The position numbers and the translations under genes were made by a program. A stretch of DNA of 64,000 bases from Oscheius sp. JU75 (lineage: Eukaryota > Nematoda > Chromadorea > Rhabditida > Rhabditidae): assembly GCA_037178855.1 (NCBI GenBank), contig JASJZC010000004.1:2666001-2730000 (forward strand). The letters are read 5' to 3'. The notes under the pieces were generated by a model that made no database searches, was not told the origin of the DNA, and saw nothing but the letters and a program-made list of their open reading frames with translations. Each line of letters opens with the position of its first letter. Within the stretch, counting starts at the first letter, position 1. Positions 24,801 to 36,615 of the stretch are shown here, one piece after another.

Positions 24801-26422
24801 ATATCAGGACACATTTAAAACAAATACGGGGAGGATCGACGACCGTTTTTGGATAAACATGGCGTGACATTGAGCCAGCTAACACAATGGGTGTCATTTT
24901 ATAACTACTTTTACTCTCTCTATCTTTTCGACCCCACGGATCAACACATTTCCTCCCTTGATTCGACATAAACCAACTCTCGTGTATACTTTTGAGAAGA
25001 GGAAGTGGGGGCAGACGCGCTCTTTCATTTCGACAGTTTGCCTTCACTTTTTCAAATGACCTTTGAAAGACGAACTAAAATGCTCTCCTGATCCGTTCTT
25101 TGTCTCTTCCTCTAACTTTCTCACATTTTGGCTGTCAGCTGTGAACAGCTTGTAGCAATTAATCTTTAGAGCATTAGTTGCCTCTCCTGAGTGCTGTCAG
25201 GACCTTTTTGCAACGCCTTGGGGGCAGATTTTCCGGCCGGGTTAGGCTTTTATGTTTTCGAGCATAAACATACCATAAAAGTGACTAATTGTAATGTTCC
25301 TTCGGCCGGGTCATCTTTGTCTCTCTCCCCGAATAGTCCTTTCGAGGGCTCGACTCCGCCCTTCTTTTCTGATACATTCTATTTTTCACTGAATAGCCAA
25401 CTAACAACTGCTAGAGATGTAGGCTCATTGAGTCATACTTTTCATGATAGTTCTCTTCCGCTTCTTAATGGGATTAATCGTTTTGTATGTGGTCTCCTCT
25501 ATACTTCCGATTTGGGGAATGTCGAGCGTCTCGATTCCTATTATTTTGAACATGTTTCAGCGAATAGATCTTGAAGAATGGCACGAAGACAATTTCCCGT
25601 TGAGAAACGACCGACTGAAATTGAAGAGACGACAAGACTGATTTCTGGTCCGCATCGCCCAAAATTAACAGTTCCGGGGTCAAAATGACAATCTGCTCAA
25701 ATATATGTGCGTTGTGCCGAGACTCTTTTGATCTTTGACTTGACTCGTTCTGTGGAAAGATTTTCAATCTCTGAACAGAGAAACCCCGGGTCATTGGCGA
25801 CTCGAATGACCTAATCCCCTAATCTGACAAATTCGAGGATTTCACCGCTCATTGATACTTGAACTCATGCAGGGATAGGATTTTCAGGATGGTTTCTAAC
25901 ATTTTTTACTCGGAGGTAGTCACGCAAATATGATGGAAGCCATTGAGGCGCGGCAATGCCTTCCTCCGCCTAGCTCTCATTACCCAAACCTACCAACGTT
26001 CTGTCCTTCTACAAGTCCAAAAGATTGTTGACAACCAAAGATAGAGAACCAGTCCATTCTAGCAGCTCAAAATATTTTGATCATTTCTTGCTAATTGGGA
26101 TCGCTCCTCCTCTCTGTTATTTCACCTTTTTACTCCGTCTCCACCGAGCTTCTCCTCTGGCAATTATTCAAAAGAGGATGGGTGTCATCTATTGTTTTTG
26201 GCTGGAGGCGAGAAGTTCGTCGCGATCTTCCTCCGTGGGTTCGGGTCCATTAGACATTGTCCCTAAAAATAAGAACTTCCTCCGGATCTGACCATTCTTC
26301 AGCCTTGTTCCTCCTCCTTCCGACCTTTTAAAATCCGCACTGTTTACCAGTCAGCGTCATTTTGGCTTGTTCACGTCTTTAAGCTGCATGACAAACAAGA
26401 TTGTGGCATTTTCAGTTCAAGG
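21878..26422. other. Gene-poor region between bestrophin and GPCR
   Basis: About 4.5 kb without a convincing gene on either strand. Short open frames (22255-22449, 22932-23132, 23500-23820, 24121-24438, 25191-25574) have no recognisable domains or consistent splice joins. The stretch most likely holds regulatory sequence for the GPCR at 26423 and the bestrophin at 21877. Confidence 0.5.
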
Positions 26423-29182
26423 ATGGACGACGAAGAGGAGCAGTACGTCGATTGGAACATCATCGAGAGATCAATGCCACTACACGTAGGTTTCGTTTGA
26501 ATAGGAGGGAGGGGATCCCCCAAAACTGCTTCCAGTTTGTCTGTTTTCACCTTCCACTCTATCCAATTAATGGACCTCGGTGAGAGCGAAGGCGGGCGTC
26601 TTTAGTGAATCTTTTTCTCGAGAGAGCTCCTTATCCATTCCAATTAACTGGACCTCTTCGCTCTCCAGATACGAACCGAATGATCCCTGAAATTCTTCGA
26701 ACAAACAAGAATGTATGCTTGTTGTTGATCGTGTCTATTCTCCGAACTTCAAGCTGGTAGACTTGACAAACAGCTCTTTCGAATAATTGGCATGAGTCCA
26801 ATAGTTGAATCCTCCAAAACCCTCGTCATCTCTTTTGTTTGTACAAAGGTTCCAGAGGATCTTTCGGTTTTTTTTCTCTCCCGAGCCGTCTTTCCAAAAT
26901 CCCAATTAGCCATTCTACGTAAAGGAGCCGAATCCACGAGACACCGGAAATAGAGACAGACTTCATTTCCAAATCTCGTGACGATCAACTCTTGGTCCAG
27001 CTACTTTTTGTGTTACTTGGTCTCTGCTTCCTATGTGTCAATATGTCTCGACATGACAGGATAAGGTTTCATCGGGAGACTACACTTTTTCAATGCCGTA
27101 TCAATGAGGCAGAGAACCCAGTTGACAAGTCCAAGAAGCAGGATGTCTCGTAATCTGGCCTCTTTCCGCTCTCTCTAATACACTAATACACGTTCGCTAC
27201 CTTTGCTAATAGAATTCGCGCCTCGTTGGATTTGATCGAACAGAGAAACCAATGTTCGAAACACGCTCCTCCCATTACTCTCACCTCGCCTCAGCTTGTT
27301 TTTCTCGAAACAAGAACATCTTGTCAGTTTAGAGCGTCACCTGGAATGCAGATTAAGATGGTGAGTCACTAGGGTCTTATTTCTAACCAGTCGTACAACG
27401 GGTTTTACCGTCTATTTGACTTGTTTGACGTGCTAACTTATTTCTTGACAGGGCTCGACTTGTTTGAGGGTCAAACAGGTCAAATAGCATTGATGACAAA
27501 GGTGGAATAATAGTCTTCTGGGGTCCTCCCGAATTATTCAATCCAAGTAAATGAGATTGCGTAAACAAACTGGTTAAAACAAATGTTCCAGGGCTACCGG
27601 ACCTATGTGGCTTTTACCTACATGGGATTCAACATTGTCGGATTCATCGTCAACTTTTGGGTCCTCTACGTCATCTCGCCGCTTCTCTTCGCCCCGTCTG
27701 TCAAAGTTCCGAAGTCGATTCTCTTCTTCATATTCGCCCTTTGTGTGGGCGATTTGACTACGATGATTGGTTTGTTTGTTTACCAATGGAAGAAATACCC
27801 TCTTCCAGCCATGCTCCTCCTCATTATAGAGTTAATTTTTGGCACCTGGCGATTCTCCAGCGGTATCTGCACCTCCTACCTCATTTTCGATTCGATGAAC
27901 AAGTGAGCCTCCTCCTCATCGTATGGAACTTTGTTCAGGTTTATCGCTCCGATTATTGTCTTTTTGATCAGTCGGACCTGCTATGCTACAGTATGCTTGA
28001 ACAAGCATGCAGGCGAGAGGGCAGCAAGTCTGAAGGCAAGTTCATTTTCGAGTTGAATAGGATATTTGGACTATTTCAGTACGCCATGGTACAACTTGGA
28101 GTGGCCCTTGGTTTTGTGATGCTCTTGCTCTCCCCAGTCTTTGCCTACTCTCAAGTTTTTACGTTTTACGTGAATCCCAATGCCACGACAAAGGAGGTTT
28201 CTGTGTTCCGCAAATGCGGTTTCCTTCCTCCACAAGGTGAGCCCTTCATTCCAAATATCGAAGTCGGTCAAGCGTGAGTCTGCTCCGGAAGAGCGCCAAG
28301 TTTTTAGCCAGCACTCAAAGAGCTCCAGAAGTTCAGACATTCACTAGCATAACTCGTCATCGAGGGACCATTTTCAGAAATCGAATTCTATTTCAATTTG
28401 GTCATGTGTATCGTATCGTATGCGATTCCCCTTCTCGGCATCATCTATTGGTACGTCTCGGTCCCGTTCTTCTTGAAAAGACGAGCTCTGAGTTCCCTCG
28501 TTGCTTCGAGGTTTGTTCATTTTTGTGTGATATCTGTACATAAAAAGAGTTTCAGCTCGGCCGAAACTGCAATGAAGTACGTGATCCGAACGGTGTTCTT
28601 ACTCACCGCAATCTACATAGTCTGTTGGTCTCCCTACTGGATCTCTATGTTTGCACACAAATACTTCCCCGTATCTCAGAAATACAGTTAGTTTTCGAAT
28701 AGTCTTATCTCATTATGGTCCTTTCCAGTTGTGATAATCTCTTACTTTATTCATCTCCTTCCCTATGTCAGCTGTGTGGCCTATCCACTCATTTTCACTC
28801 TGCTGAACAGAGGTTCGTTGTCTTCTTTTCCGATCTATTGATTGTCCATAGGAATCCGAACAGCCCATGCAAAGATTGTCCAAGATCAGAGGCGGAGATT
28901 CAAAAGCCTTACTGACGATGCAACCACACAAGTTCGGAGTGTTATACGGTACTTTTTGTCTTGAAAAAGCAATGTATTTAGTTTAGGAACTTTCCAAATC
29001 GGAGTCGAACTCATTCAAAACAGACAATAGGAGACGATCGGTCGGAGGTGGAGAGTTTAGTGAGTAACTCTCGCTATCAAATCAAGAATCCATTTCAGAC
29101 CCAAATCCACCACAACTACCTGACTGTTCTTTCGGACAGTGTTTCGACGAAGACGGACAACGAGAGTGAAACACTTTTATGA
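26423..29182 (+). CDS. Divergent rhodopsin-class GPCR, probable neuropeptide-type receptor
   Basis: A 7TM receptor begun by a short first exon (MDDEEEQYVDWNIIERSMPL) 7 nt after a TTTTCAG acceptor, and then a 1.1-kb intron. TM1 is AFTYMGFNIVGFIVNFWVLY, TM2 includes FFIFALCVGDLTTMIG, and TM3 ends APIIVFLISRTCYATVC. TM4 is in LGVALGFVMLLLSPVF, TM5 is VMCIVSYAIPLLGIIYW, TM6 is RTVFLLTAIYIVCWSPYW and TM7 is YFIHLLPYVSCVAYPLIF. The TM6 CWxPYW motif and the overall layout are rhodopsin-like, but the DRY site reads SRT and the NPxxY site reads YPLIF. The cytoplasmic tail is Ser/Thr-rich and ends SETLL. Between TM3 and TM4 the frame requires a GC-AG intron (28036-28079). The ligand cannot be deduced; it resembles nematode npr-type orphan receptors. 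Confidence 0.83.
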
Positions 29183-29352
29183 AAAGACAGTCATCTTGCC
29201 TACACAATACGGGAGAACTAATAATAATTTATTGAAAGACTTGAGCACGTGAAAGAAACTTGAGAGATCCTAGTTAAGGGCGCACAATACTGTCCCGCAC
29301 CTGTTACCCGCCAATTCTGTTGCTTCAATCGGGTTCTTTTCTTCTTTTTTTC

Positions 29353-32300
29353 TTAGTCTGCTGAGTGTCGAGGATACTTTAACCGGGCACGCATCGGGAT
29401 TATGGCACCTCCTCCGGATGAGGATGACGACGAGGTTGTGTCATCGGCAGCATAGTACCGAGGTGGCCGACCGCATTCCAATGAAGGAAGAGTGTAGTCT
29501 GGACAGCTGTACAGATCCGGAGACGAAAGGTACTTTAGTTTGAACTATATTATTAGTGTGTTTCTTGTACCTGTATTGAAGCAGATCTTTTGGGACCCGA
29601 GTATTGGGCCTGCAATTTTGCCTCTATTGCCTTCATGTGTGTTTCCTCGAGCTCTTCATCGCTTTCTCCACAGTGGAAAAGCGTTAGAAGGACTGGGAGG
29701 ATCACCAGGCCGTGAAGAGCACCTAAATAAGTTGGTTTTGTCATTGAACAATAAAATACCCAGAGTTATGACCAGAACTATCGTCTTCAAAAAGCTGCGG
29801 AAGACGTACGATTCGGCCGAAGCAAGAAAGGAGACCCCTGAATATTTTGTTTCGAAGAGAGCTAGAAAAGTCTCACCCAATATTGTAGAGGCAGCACTCA
29901 TCAAAATAGGTGCTCCAACAGCATATAAGGCATTCCTCATTCGTTCATCGGCTGCGATTCCTTCGCCCTACAGTGATGTTTTATAACGTGTTTAAAGTTT
30001 TAAACCTTTGCGAAATTGTAAGCCAAGTGAGCGGCAAAGTCAACGCAAAATCCAATGGACATGACTATAGTGACCATACTGATAAAATCGAGACGAACAC
30101 TCCAAAAGGTCATAAATCCGAGTATTCCAATGTTGATAGAGACGATAGAGAAAGAAACCCAAAGACTGGCGATAGGTTCTGGAATGAGCATCAAAGAGAC
30201 ACCGATGACGGCGATTCCAGCATAAGCGATGGACGAGAGAGTACCGGGAAGGACGGCGTTGTACTGTTCGGCAAACTGAAGATTCTCTAATGAGAGACAG
30301 CAAAAAGATTACCTGGAAGAAGTCCGCATAGACTCCAGTCGGAAGCTGACTAGTCTCGGCCAGTCGTCTGAACAGATACATCGCTCGACTCTGGTTTCCA
30401 CTTCCAACATGACGAAGTTGGACTGGCACTCTGGAGGCGCTGATAACCGAAGATATCGTAAAAGAGTACCTGGAAGCGTCTAGCAAGGTTCCGGTGACAT
30501 CGAAGACGACGTCCCGATTGTATCTATCAAACTGTGGCTGGGACAGAAAGACATTTTTCAAGATATAGACAAAGTTCTCCGGAGTGATCAACATGCCAGC
30601 CTTCTTCACGAAACTCAAAAAGGTTCGGAGCCAAGAGTCGGCACTGCCAGTGAATTCCGTGTGTTCGTAGAGCTCTATCTCTTGGTCCAGCACATGCCAA
30701 AGACGCTTGGCTCCGATTTCCGTGCCGGACAAGTTGTACATCCAGACATGCAAGTAGCTACCGTAGTCTAAATTGCAATTTAGAGTCAAATAGAAAAAGA
30801 ATTGTACCTGAAAAGTACTTTTCAGCAATTCTCAAAGTTCGCTTTCCGTACGAGTTGTCCGGTAGAAGGTCATTTGGCTCGAGACCAAGTTGAACCTTTG
30901 TACAGCCCCACATGGCTATTCCCAGATAGACACAGAAAAAGAATAGAATAATGATTCGAGCCAGTGGATGGAGTAGAAAGTCAGAGTAGGTGGTTCGGAA
31001 GAACTGAGCCAGAATGTGGTTCTTCTCGAACGACTTATCCACGTTTTGAGTTGGAGACCAGACTTCTGAAAAGATTGGGGGTCTTGTTTATTGAAACAAC
31101 CCACCTTGTTTTTTGTTCAGCTTTCTGAAGGTCACGCAGTGTCTGTTGTCCATCTCTCTGCGGTTCGTGTAGACCATGATCCCGGCGAAGAAAGTTAGTT
31201 GGTAGATATAAGTGAAGACGACAGCAACTACGGCATAGGCACAGAACATTTGGACAGAAGGGAAAGGAGTCGCACATCCGACTGCGAAACTGATCAGATC
31301 AGTGAGAGAGGTGACAGTAATAGAGACAGCAGCATCTGCGAAAGTCTCTTCCATTCTGGTCTCCAGCGAAGCGACAGAAGATGTGGATCTCCATGCCGAA
31401 AGAAGAATGAACACGTTGTCGACTCCGACGGCTGCAACGTGTTGACTTTCATACTGTTTTGGTCACCTTGTTTGCTGTTCCGATTGGACATGGTCCAGTT
31501 GGAACGCCGACAGAGACGATGCAAATAAACAACTCACAGAAAACTATGAACGGCATCGAATAGGCAACACTCGTCATTCCATAGCCGAGAAAAAGAAGAA
31601 GTCCGACTGCTGAAGCTATCGCCATCGCCGCCGAGACAACTCCACCGATAGCTAGCCTAAAGACATTTTTGTTTGCTAAAATAATGATTTACCATGGTCT
31701 TGATCGTCTCCACGAAGCCACGCAACACATTGCTATTGTAAAGACAGCTACGGCTCCAAAGCAAGGTCCAAGCATGCTGTAACTCACTGTTTCATTACAT
31801 TCAAAAGTTCTTACTTGATCAGTTGATTCCGATCTCTCGCACTTTCAGCTGCCAATGTCTCATAAGTCCACCAACTAGCTCTAATGAAGGGTGACTCGTA
31901 GTCTAAGAGGGCCTCTGCCAGTTTCAGTTCCCATTTCTCGGCCAAAGTATCTTCTCCTCTCGATGAATGTCTCAAGGCATAAGGCAGCATCATCGCCTTG
32001 GCTCCACTGATTCTCCTCTCCTCATCGAAAGTCACTCCTCCCAGAAGATGCGCCATTCCGCCCGAGTCGAAACGGACAGCATCGGAGATCTGTCCGAGAG
32101 TCATTTCATCGACAGATCGGTTAAGGATTGATTCATCAGCGATGAGAAGAAGTTTGAACATTTCGACGAGCGGATTGGAGACACAGATCTCATCCGGTCT
32201 GAAAGGTTCCAATTCAGAAGTCTATTCTAGTGCAAAGACTGTTGCGAAGCGATTATCCGTTCGCGAAAATCCCTCGTTGCGAGAGACTGTCACCGCGTGT

Positions 32301-33181
32301 AATTCTGTTTACCTAGGCCCTTTTTGACCGTTCGACGGCGGAGGGAAGACTCAGATTTCACGTCAAGAGTGGCTTTTTCGCCTTGACAGCTGTCAAAACC
32401 TTTCACTATAACTTACGTTGTGATATTGGGCGAGAAGAGACTGTGGATGGCTTGGCTGAATTCCTCGGGAATGGGAAATTTGACACAAATGGACGGATAA
32501 TTCAGTTTTCTAGCACTGCCTTCTTCTACCACAGTCAGTGTTTGAACTATCGTCCAGAGTTGCATAGCTGCATTCATAACCAAAGGATTCAAGATGTCCG
32601 CTTCCTCGTCATGGTGTGTCACGATTATGTAGCCTGCTCTTCGGATGTCGTACCTGAAAAGATATTTTAGTCCACTCGAATTCACTTGATTTTTCATGGC
32701 CAGTATATGCAAATGTCGGGCGGAACAAAAGCAGCTAAGGATTGTTTGCCTCTTCATTCTCGAGACGGCTCAAAAGATAAACCTGACCTCCGAGTGGCAT
32801 AGAATGGATCCGAATCATTGATGTGAAAGAGGTCGTCTAGTTGAGCCAGTTCAAGACGCGCCTGCGCATCAGTAGGGGTATAGAGTTCCAATTCGTCTTT
32901 CATGAATGCCTATAATTCATTTTCATTCCCTCCGATTACAGGCAGACGCTCTGTGTGCTAGGCTGTCCCAATAAGGCAATTTGTTCGCAATAGAATGCGT
33001 GTCCTCTTTTCTTCCAAAAAAAAAATGTCGTACTCACATTGGCGTGATTCAGAAGTCCAGCTGAAAGGCCAAGAGTAACAATGACAGGAACGATGATGAA
33101 GGGAAGTGGACAACGGACCACGAACCCACTGTAGGCCCCGAATACATGGGCGAAACGTCGCTCCACACAGTCGATCCGCAT
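29353..33181 (-). CDS. Patched-related membrane protein (PTR family)
   Basis: Twelve-pass RND-fold protein of the Patched/Dispatched/NPC1 superfamily. In nematodes PTR proteins act in cuticle, moulting and membrane lipid or protein traffic. The start MRIDCVERRFAHVFGAYSGF is followed by TM1 (FIIVPVIVTLGLSAGLL). The sterol-sensing region is clear at 31088-31414: DNVF-type context with TSLTDLISFAVGCATPFPSV. A second RND half begins near 31042 (ARIIILFFFCVYLGIAMWG) and the last membrane exon carries GALHGLVILPVLLTLF. The cytoplasmic tail is Ser/Gly-rich, ending KYPRHSAD at 29353. An acceptor (gtgttcag) lies 24 nt upstream of the ATG, so either trans-splicing or an upstream non-coding exon is possible. 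Individual exon borders in the centre were not all checked. Confidence 0.87.
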
Positions 33182-35632
33182 GGGATCGGTGGAGTTGAAG
33201 ACCCTGAACACATGATTTGTTGAATAAGAATAGGTAGAGTATGTAAGACGAGTACAAAGGTAGAAGAAAAGGCCGACAAAAAGGGTACAAGTGGTTGTTT
33301 TGAAAACTGAGAAACAGCTGGATGAGATCTGCGGCGGGCTCTTGAGTTCGTGACAAGTCTGCTCACCGGTCAGCTTCCCTCCGAGTAAGTTACATAGATC
33401 ATGAGTGACCAATGAAGGAAAGGAAACAACTCGCTCACAATCAGTAGGACAAATCAGAGTTAAAAGAAGAAAGTCTCGAGAGCGTGAAGAGGTGAGAAGT
33501 GGCGTGTGGAAGGAAGAACGATCTCTTTCATTGTGTGTGCCCCCGGGGGTGACGGATATCTTTCGGCTGTTGAGAGCCGTTTGATATTGGAGTGTGCGCG
33601 GAGTGAAGAGCCGCCGAGTCCTGGGCAGATACAAACAAAACGACAGCGGTCACGCGTCTCTGACTTCGAAAAAAGAGACGGGTCACTTCTTTCGATTATT
33701 GTTTCAGGACGACTCCCGATTTGGTTCCAACGGATTAACAGACCCAGCACCTGGGAGAGACTCATTGTAGTCGCGAAAAATTTAGTCGCCAGTCGAGACA
33801 GGAAGCGAACTAGAGATAGGTAAACATAGATGACATCTGTGGCGCAATTGAGAATCGGTTGAACTCTAGTGACGAGGAAAGAGTGACCACTTTCGTGTGG
33901 TTCCTTTTCGTAAGCGGTATACAGAGTAGATTTTTGAAAATAACAATTTAACTACTTAGGGCATCGAGAAGGAAAAAAAGAGTTTATTTCTAGAGCATCT
34001 GAGAAAGTTGAGGAGCTCTGTAATCCTACCTTTACAATCGGCATTTGATGTCTGTTACGCAAGTCAAGTGTCTATGGACATCAAGTGTTACCCTAGATTA
34101 GAGTTGACAACATAAGTCAGAAAAGAGTCAAACAGTTCGAGTTGCTCTGGGTCGCTCCGCCAGGAGCGTTAGCGTCTGGTATCTTCACAACAGGAGAACA
34201 AATTGGAACGATAGTAGGACAGACAGTCAGACTTCAAAATGGCCTTCCGTCCAAGTAATTTCATGCTAGATGTCATAGAAGAATTTCACAAAAAGAGAAG
34301 AAGGAAAGAGCAAGAAACGTGTGAAAGGAACATTTGTTGACGCGCGAGTTCAAAAAGTAGTCCCGTTTGAATTGGAGATGACAGTATCGCAAGAGGTGTA
34401 AGTCGATCCTCTCTCTGCTGCGTGTTGTGCAAGTGTGGTTGCGATATGAGGAAGAGTCCTCCTTTGTGGTCAACGTGGCTGTTGACCAATGGTATTACTC
34501 TGAGACCAGTCGAAGGGGAGAGACTGAAACATCGGCACTATTGTCTATCATAAGGCAGATGGAACTCTCTAGTTTGAACGAATTCGAGTCGATGGGACCA
34601 CATTTGGGAGTAAACACGAGGTATTTCACGCATTGGACCGTTTGACCTCAATGGGTCCAGAAGAGACGGACAAACACAGGGACTATGACTCTCCGACACC
34701 ATCCAGCTGAGAATGAAAGGTTTGAGGATTCATTGAGGCTTGTTTGAACCTATTTTGGATACACTAATATAAAGACTGTATTCAGGCATAGAGTATATCC
34801 AGAGGGAAACAGGAGAACGGGGAAAGTGGTTCGGTTATTCGAGCCAATGTGTTCTTGTTCTAAAAAGGCGAGAGCAAGCTGCGCCAAGTTTTTTGTTCAG
34901 GAAGAACTGGAACATGGCGCCCAAATTGTTGTCTCCTGTTCAGTCCTTCTAAACATTGGACTTCCCTCCCTAATTGACACCGCTATGGAAAGAAGGGACC
35001 ATTGGTTCTGCTTTAAAATTGGTCTCAATCTGAATCATAGATTCATAGATTCTGAAGATGATATGAGACAAATGAGAGAACACGATAGATAATTATCTGG
35101 TCTGCCGACCCAGTAGAGGGAACCAGTCGAATTGACCTCAAAATGAACTCGGCTGCTAAAAAAAAAAGATAATAAGTGTGAAGGCGGAGTGACCACAGCC
35201 TCTTGGTCGGACAGAGGCGTCGACAGACTCTTCATGTTTACCCATTTCCAGCAGCCTTGGCTGTGAAAGGGCCAAAAACAGCTCGAGAAAGGACTCTGGA
35301 AGTTGCGCCAAAAAGACACACTGAGTCTTTTTCGGAAGAAAGAAATTCCATGGGGCAACTCGCTGTTAATCAGCTGTTTGACATGTGTTAAGTGGCGCTA
35401 ATCTCTTGCTAGCCGCCAGCTTGACCGGCCGGGAAGGAAGACTGGCTGGCACACTTTATGAAAGCATAGTCTTAACGAGATTAGATTCATGGTACAAATT
35501 CCTTCGAAGATTATTGCTTCTTGAATACAACCCAATTGGCAGGATCAGTAGTCTAGTCCATCTCCGAGAGTTCCTCCATGGCTATGCTAACAGTGCGAGT
35601 TCCCGGAGTCGAAAGGACCTCGGTCAGTTGGG
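33182..35632. other. Intergenic region between PTR and the Borealin-like gene
   Basis: About 2.4 kb. Open frames here (such as 33506-33823, 34826-35092 and 35385-35678) show no domain. It contains copy 1 of a dispersed repeat (34023-34180). The first few hundred bases upstream of 33181 are pyrimidine-rich and may be the PTR promoter. Confidence 0.55.
34023..34180 (+). repeat. Dispersed hairpin-ended repeat, copy 1
   Basis: This segment aligns with 37945-38137 for most of its length. Shared blocks include TCCTACCTTTA at the start, TTAGAGTT near the middle, AAAAGAGTCAAACAGTTC, and a terminal hairpin CGCTCC-GCCA-GGAGCG at 34153-34168. Internally, CATTTGATGTC and GACATCAAGTG form an inverted repeat. 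It is probably a non-autonomous transposable element. Confidence 0.65.
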
Positions 35633-36198
35633 CTACTGCTGTGAAGTTCTTAAAGTATTCTTGTCAAATTCTAAATAAGCTCTACATACCCTGACAAAAC
35701 TTTTTGGCTGCTGATCCAAGGTGATAGGGGTTCCATTCGCGGAGAAGACGAGCTCGTTCAGTCGTGCATGGCGGAAGGCTGTCTTCTTTGGTCGAATCAC
35801 ACTGGGCACTTCCATATCTTTCTCCTCGTCCTGTTCTTTCTTGATCTCTTTGTCTAAACTGCTTTTGGCATTCTCTCTGCCGCGCATAGTTACGGCATAG
35901 TCGAGCAGAGTCATAGTGCTCAGTTCCTGTGGAAAAGGGTCAGATGTAAAACAAATCAAAGATTACCGGATTCTCTTTGAAAAAGCTAGTCAAATCCCTT
36001 TTGTACGCAGCTCTTAGTACCTCACGAACCGCTTTACGATTCTTAGAAATCAATTGGTCTTCACGACTACCGACTAAAATATTCAATCTTTTTCCTGGAA
36101 AATGAAAACTCACTTTGCGCTTCCATATCGTCCAGCAGTCCAACTGTCTCTTCTCCGATTTTCTGCTTTTTTATTGTTTTTGGTTTACCTCCTGCCAT
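35633..36198 (-). CDS. csc-1: Borealin-like chromosomal passenger subunit (CSC-1 type)
   Basis: Three coding exons and a two-codon-long last exon (Q plus stop) encode a small protein beginning MAGGKPKTIKKQKIG, with the ATG 3 nt after a CTTTTCAG acceptor. The helical N-terminal part (ISKNRKAVREVLRAAYKRD followed by PELSTMTLLDYA) has the pattern with which C. elegans CSC-1/Borealin joins Survivin and INCENP in the chromosomal passenger complex. Near the C-terminus, RLNELVFSANGTPITL matches the short conserved Borealin/CSC-1 block (F-S-V-N-G-S-P-L). The middle is acidic/basic and probably disordered. In the cell it would act at centromeres and the spindle midzone with Aurora B. Identification rests on two short motifs. 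It is divergent from the Citron-like gene at 36616. Confidence 0.62.
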
Positions 36199-36615
36199 GT
36201 TCTGAAAAGACGAGCGTAAAAATGACTATGAAAGAGTGAGACAGGACGAGGCTAAGTACAAGGTGAGAGACGATCGACCACTGCCCGATTCAAAGCGGCC
36301 AGTTTCCCGCCGACGCCGCCCAGCTGTTCTAAATGGCCGAAACGTAAAAGGCTCGCAATTCTCACATCATATCTTCTTCTGTTAATGTGATTTGAGACAA
36401 ATGTTAAGGATAAGATCATTTAGAACTTTTTTGTACTGTACAAAGCGCGGAATCAATCGATAAAGATTTGAAACAAAGGGACGCTAGCATTTAGTCGGGT
36501 CAGGTCAGCCTATGGAGGTGGTCGACCAAGCTCACTTTCAATATTTATATCCCCAACCGCTCCTTTTCCTCTATCAGAAGCGCTGCTCTTTCATTCGTTT
36601 CGCTTTGCAGGTAGC
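36199..36615. promoter_or_regulatory. Shared intergenic promoter region of csc-1-like and Citron-like genes
   Basis: Only 417 nt separate the two divergent start codons. Both ATGs are preceded within 5 nt by a 3' splice acceptor, so the mature 5' ends are likely set by trans-splicing and the real promoters lie inside this interval. A GC-rich patch (36281-36350) sits near the middle. No TATA box is obvious. Confidence 0.5.

Noticed and set aside
34141-34180. Hairpin interpreted as a bacterial terminator or a Helitron 3' end
   Set aside because: The sequence is nematode nuclear DNA, and the second copy lacks a consistent CTRR end after the hairpin.
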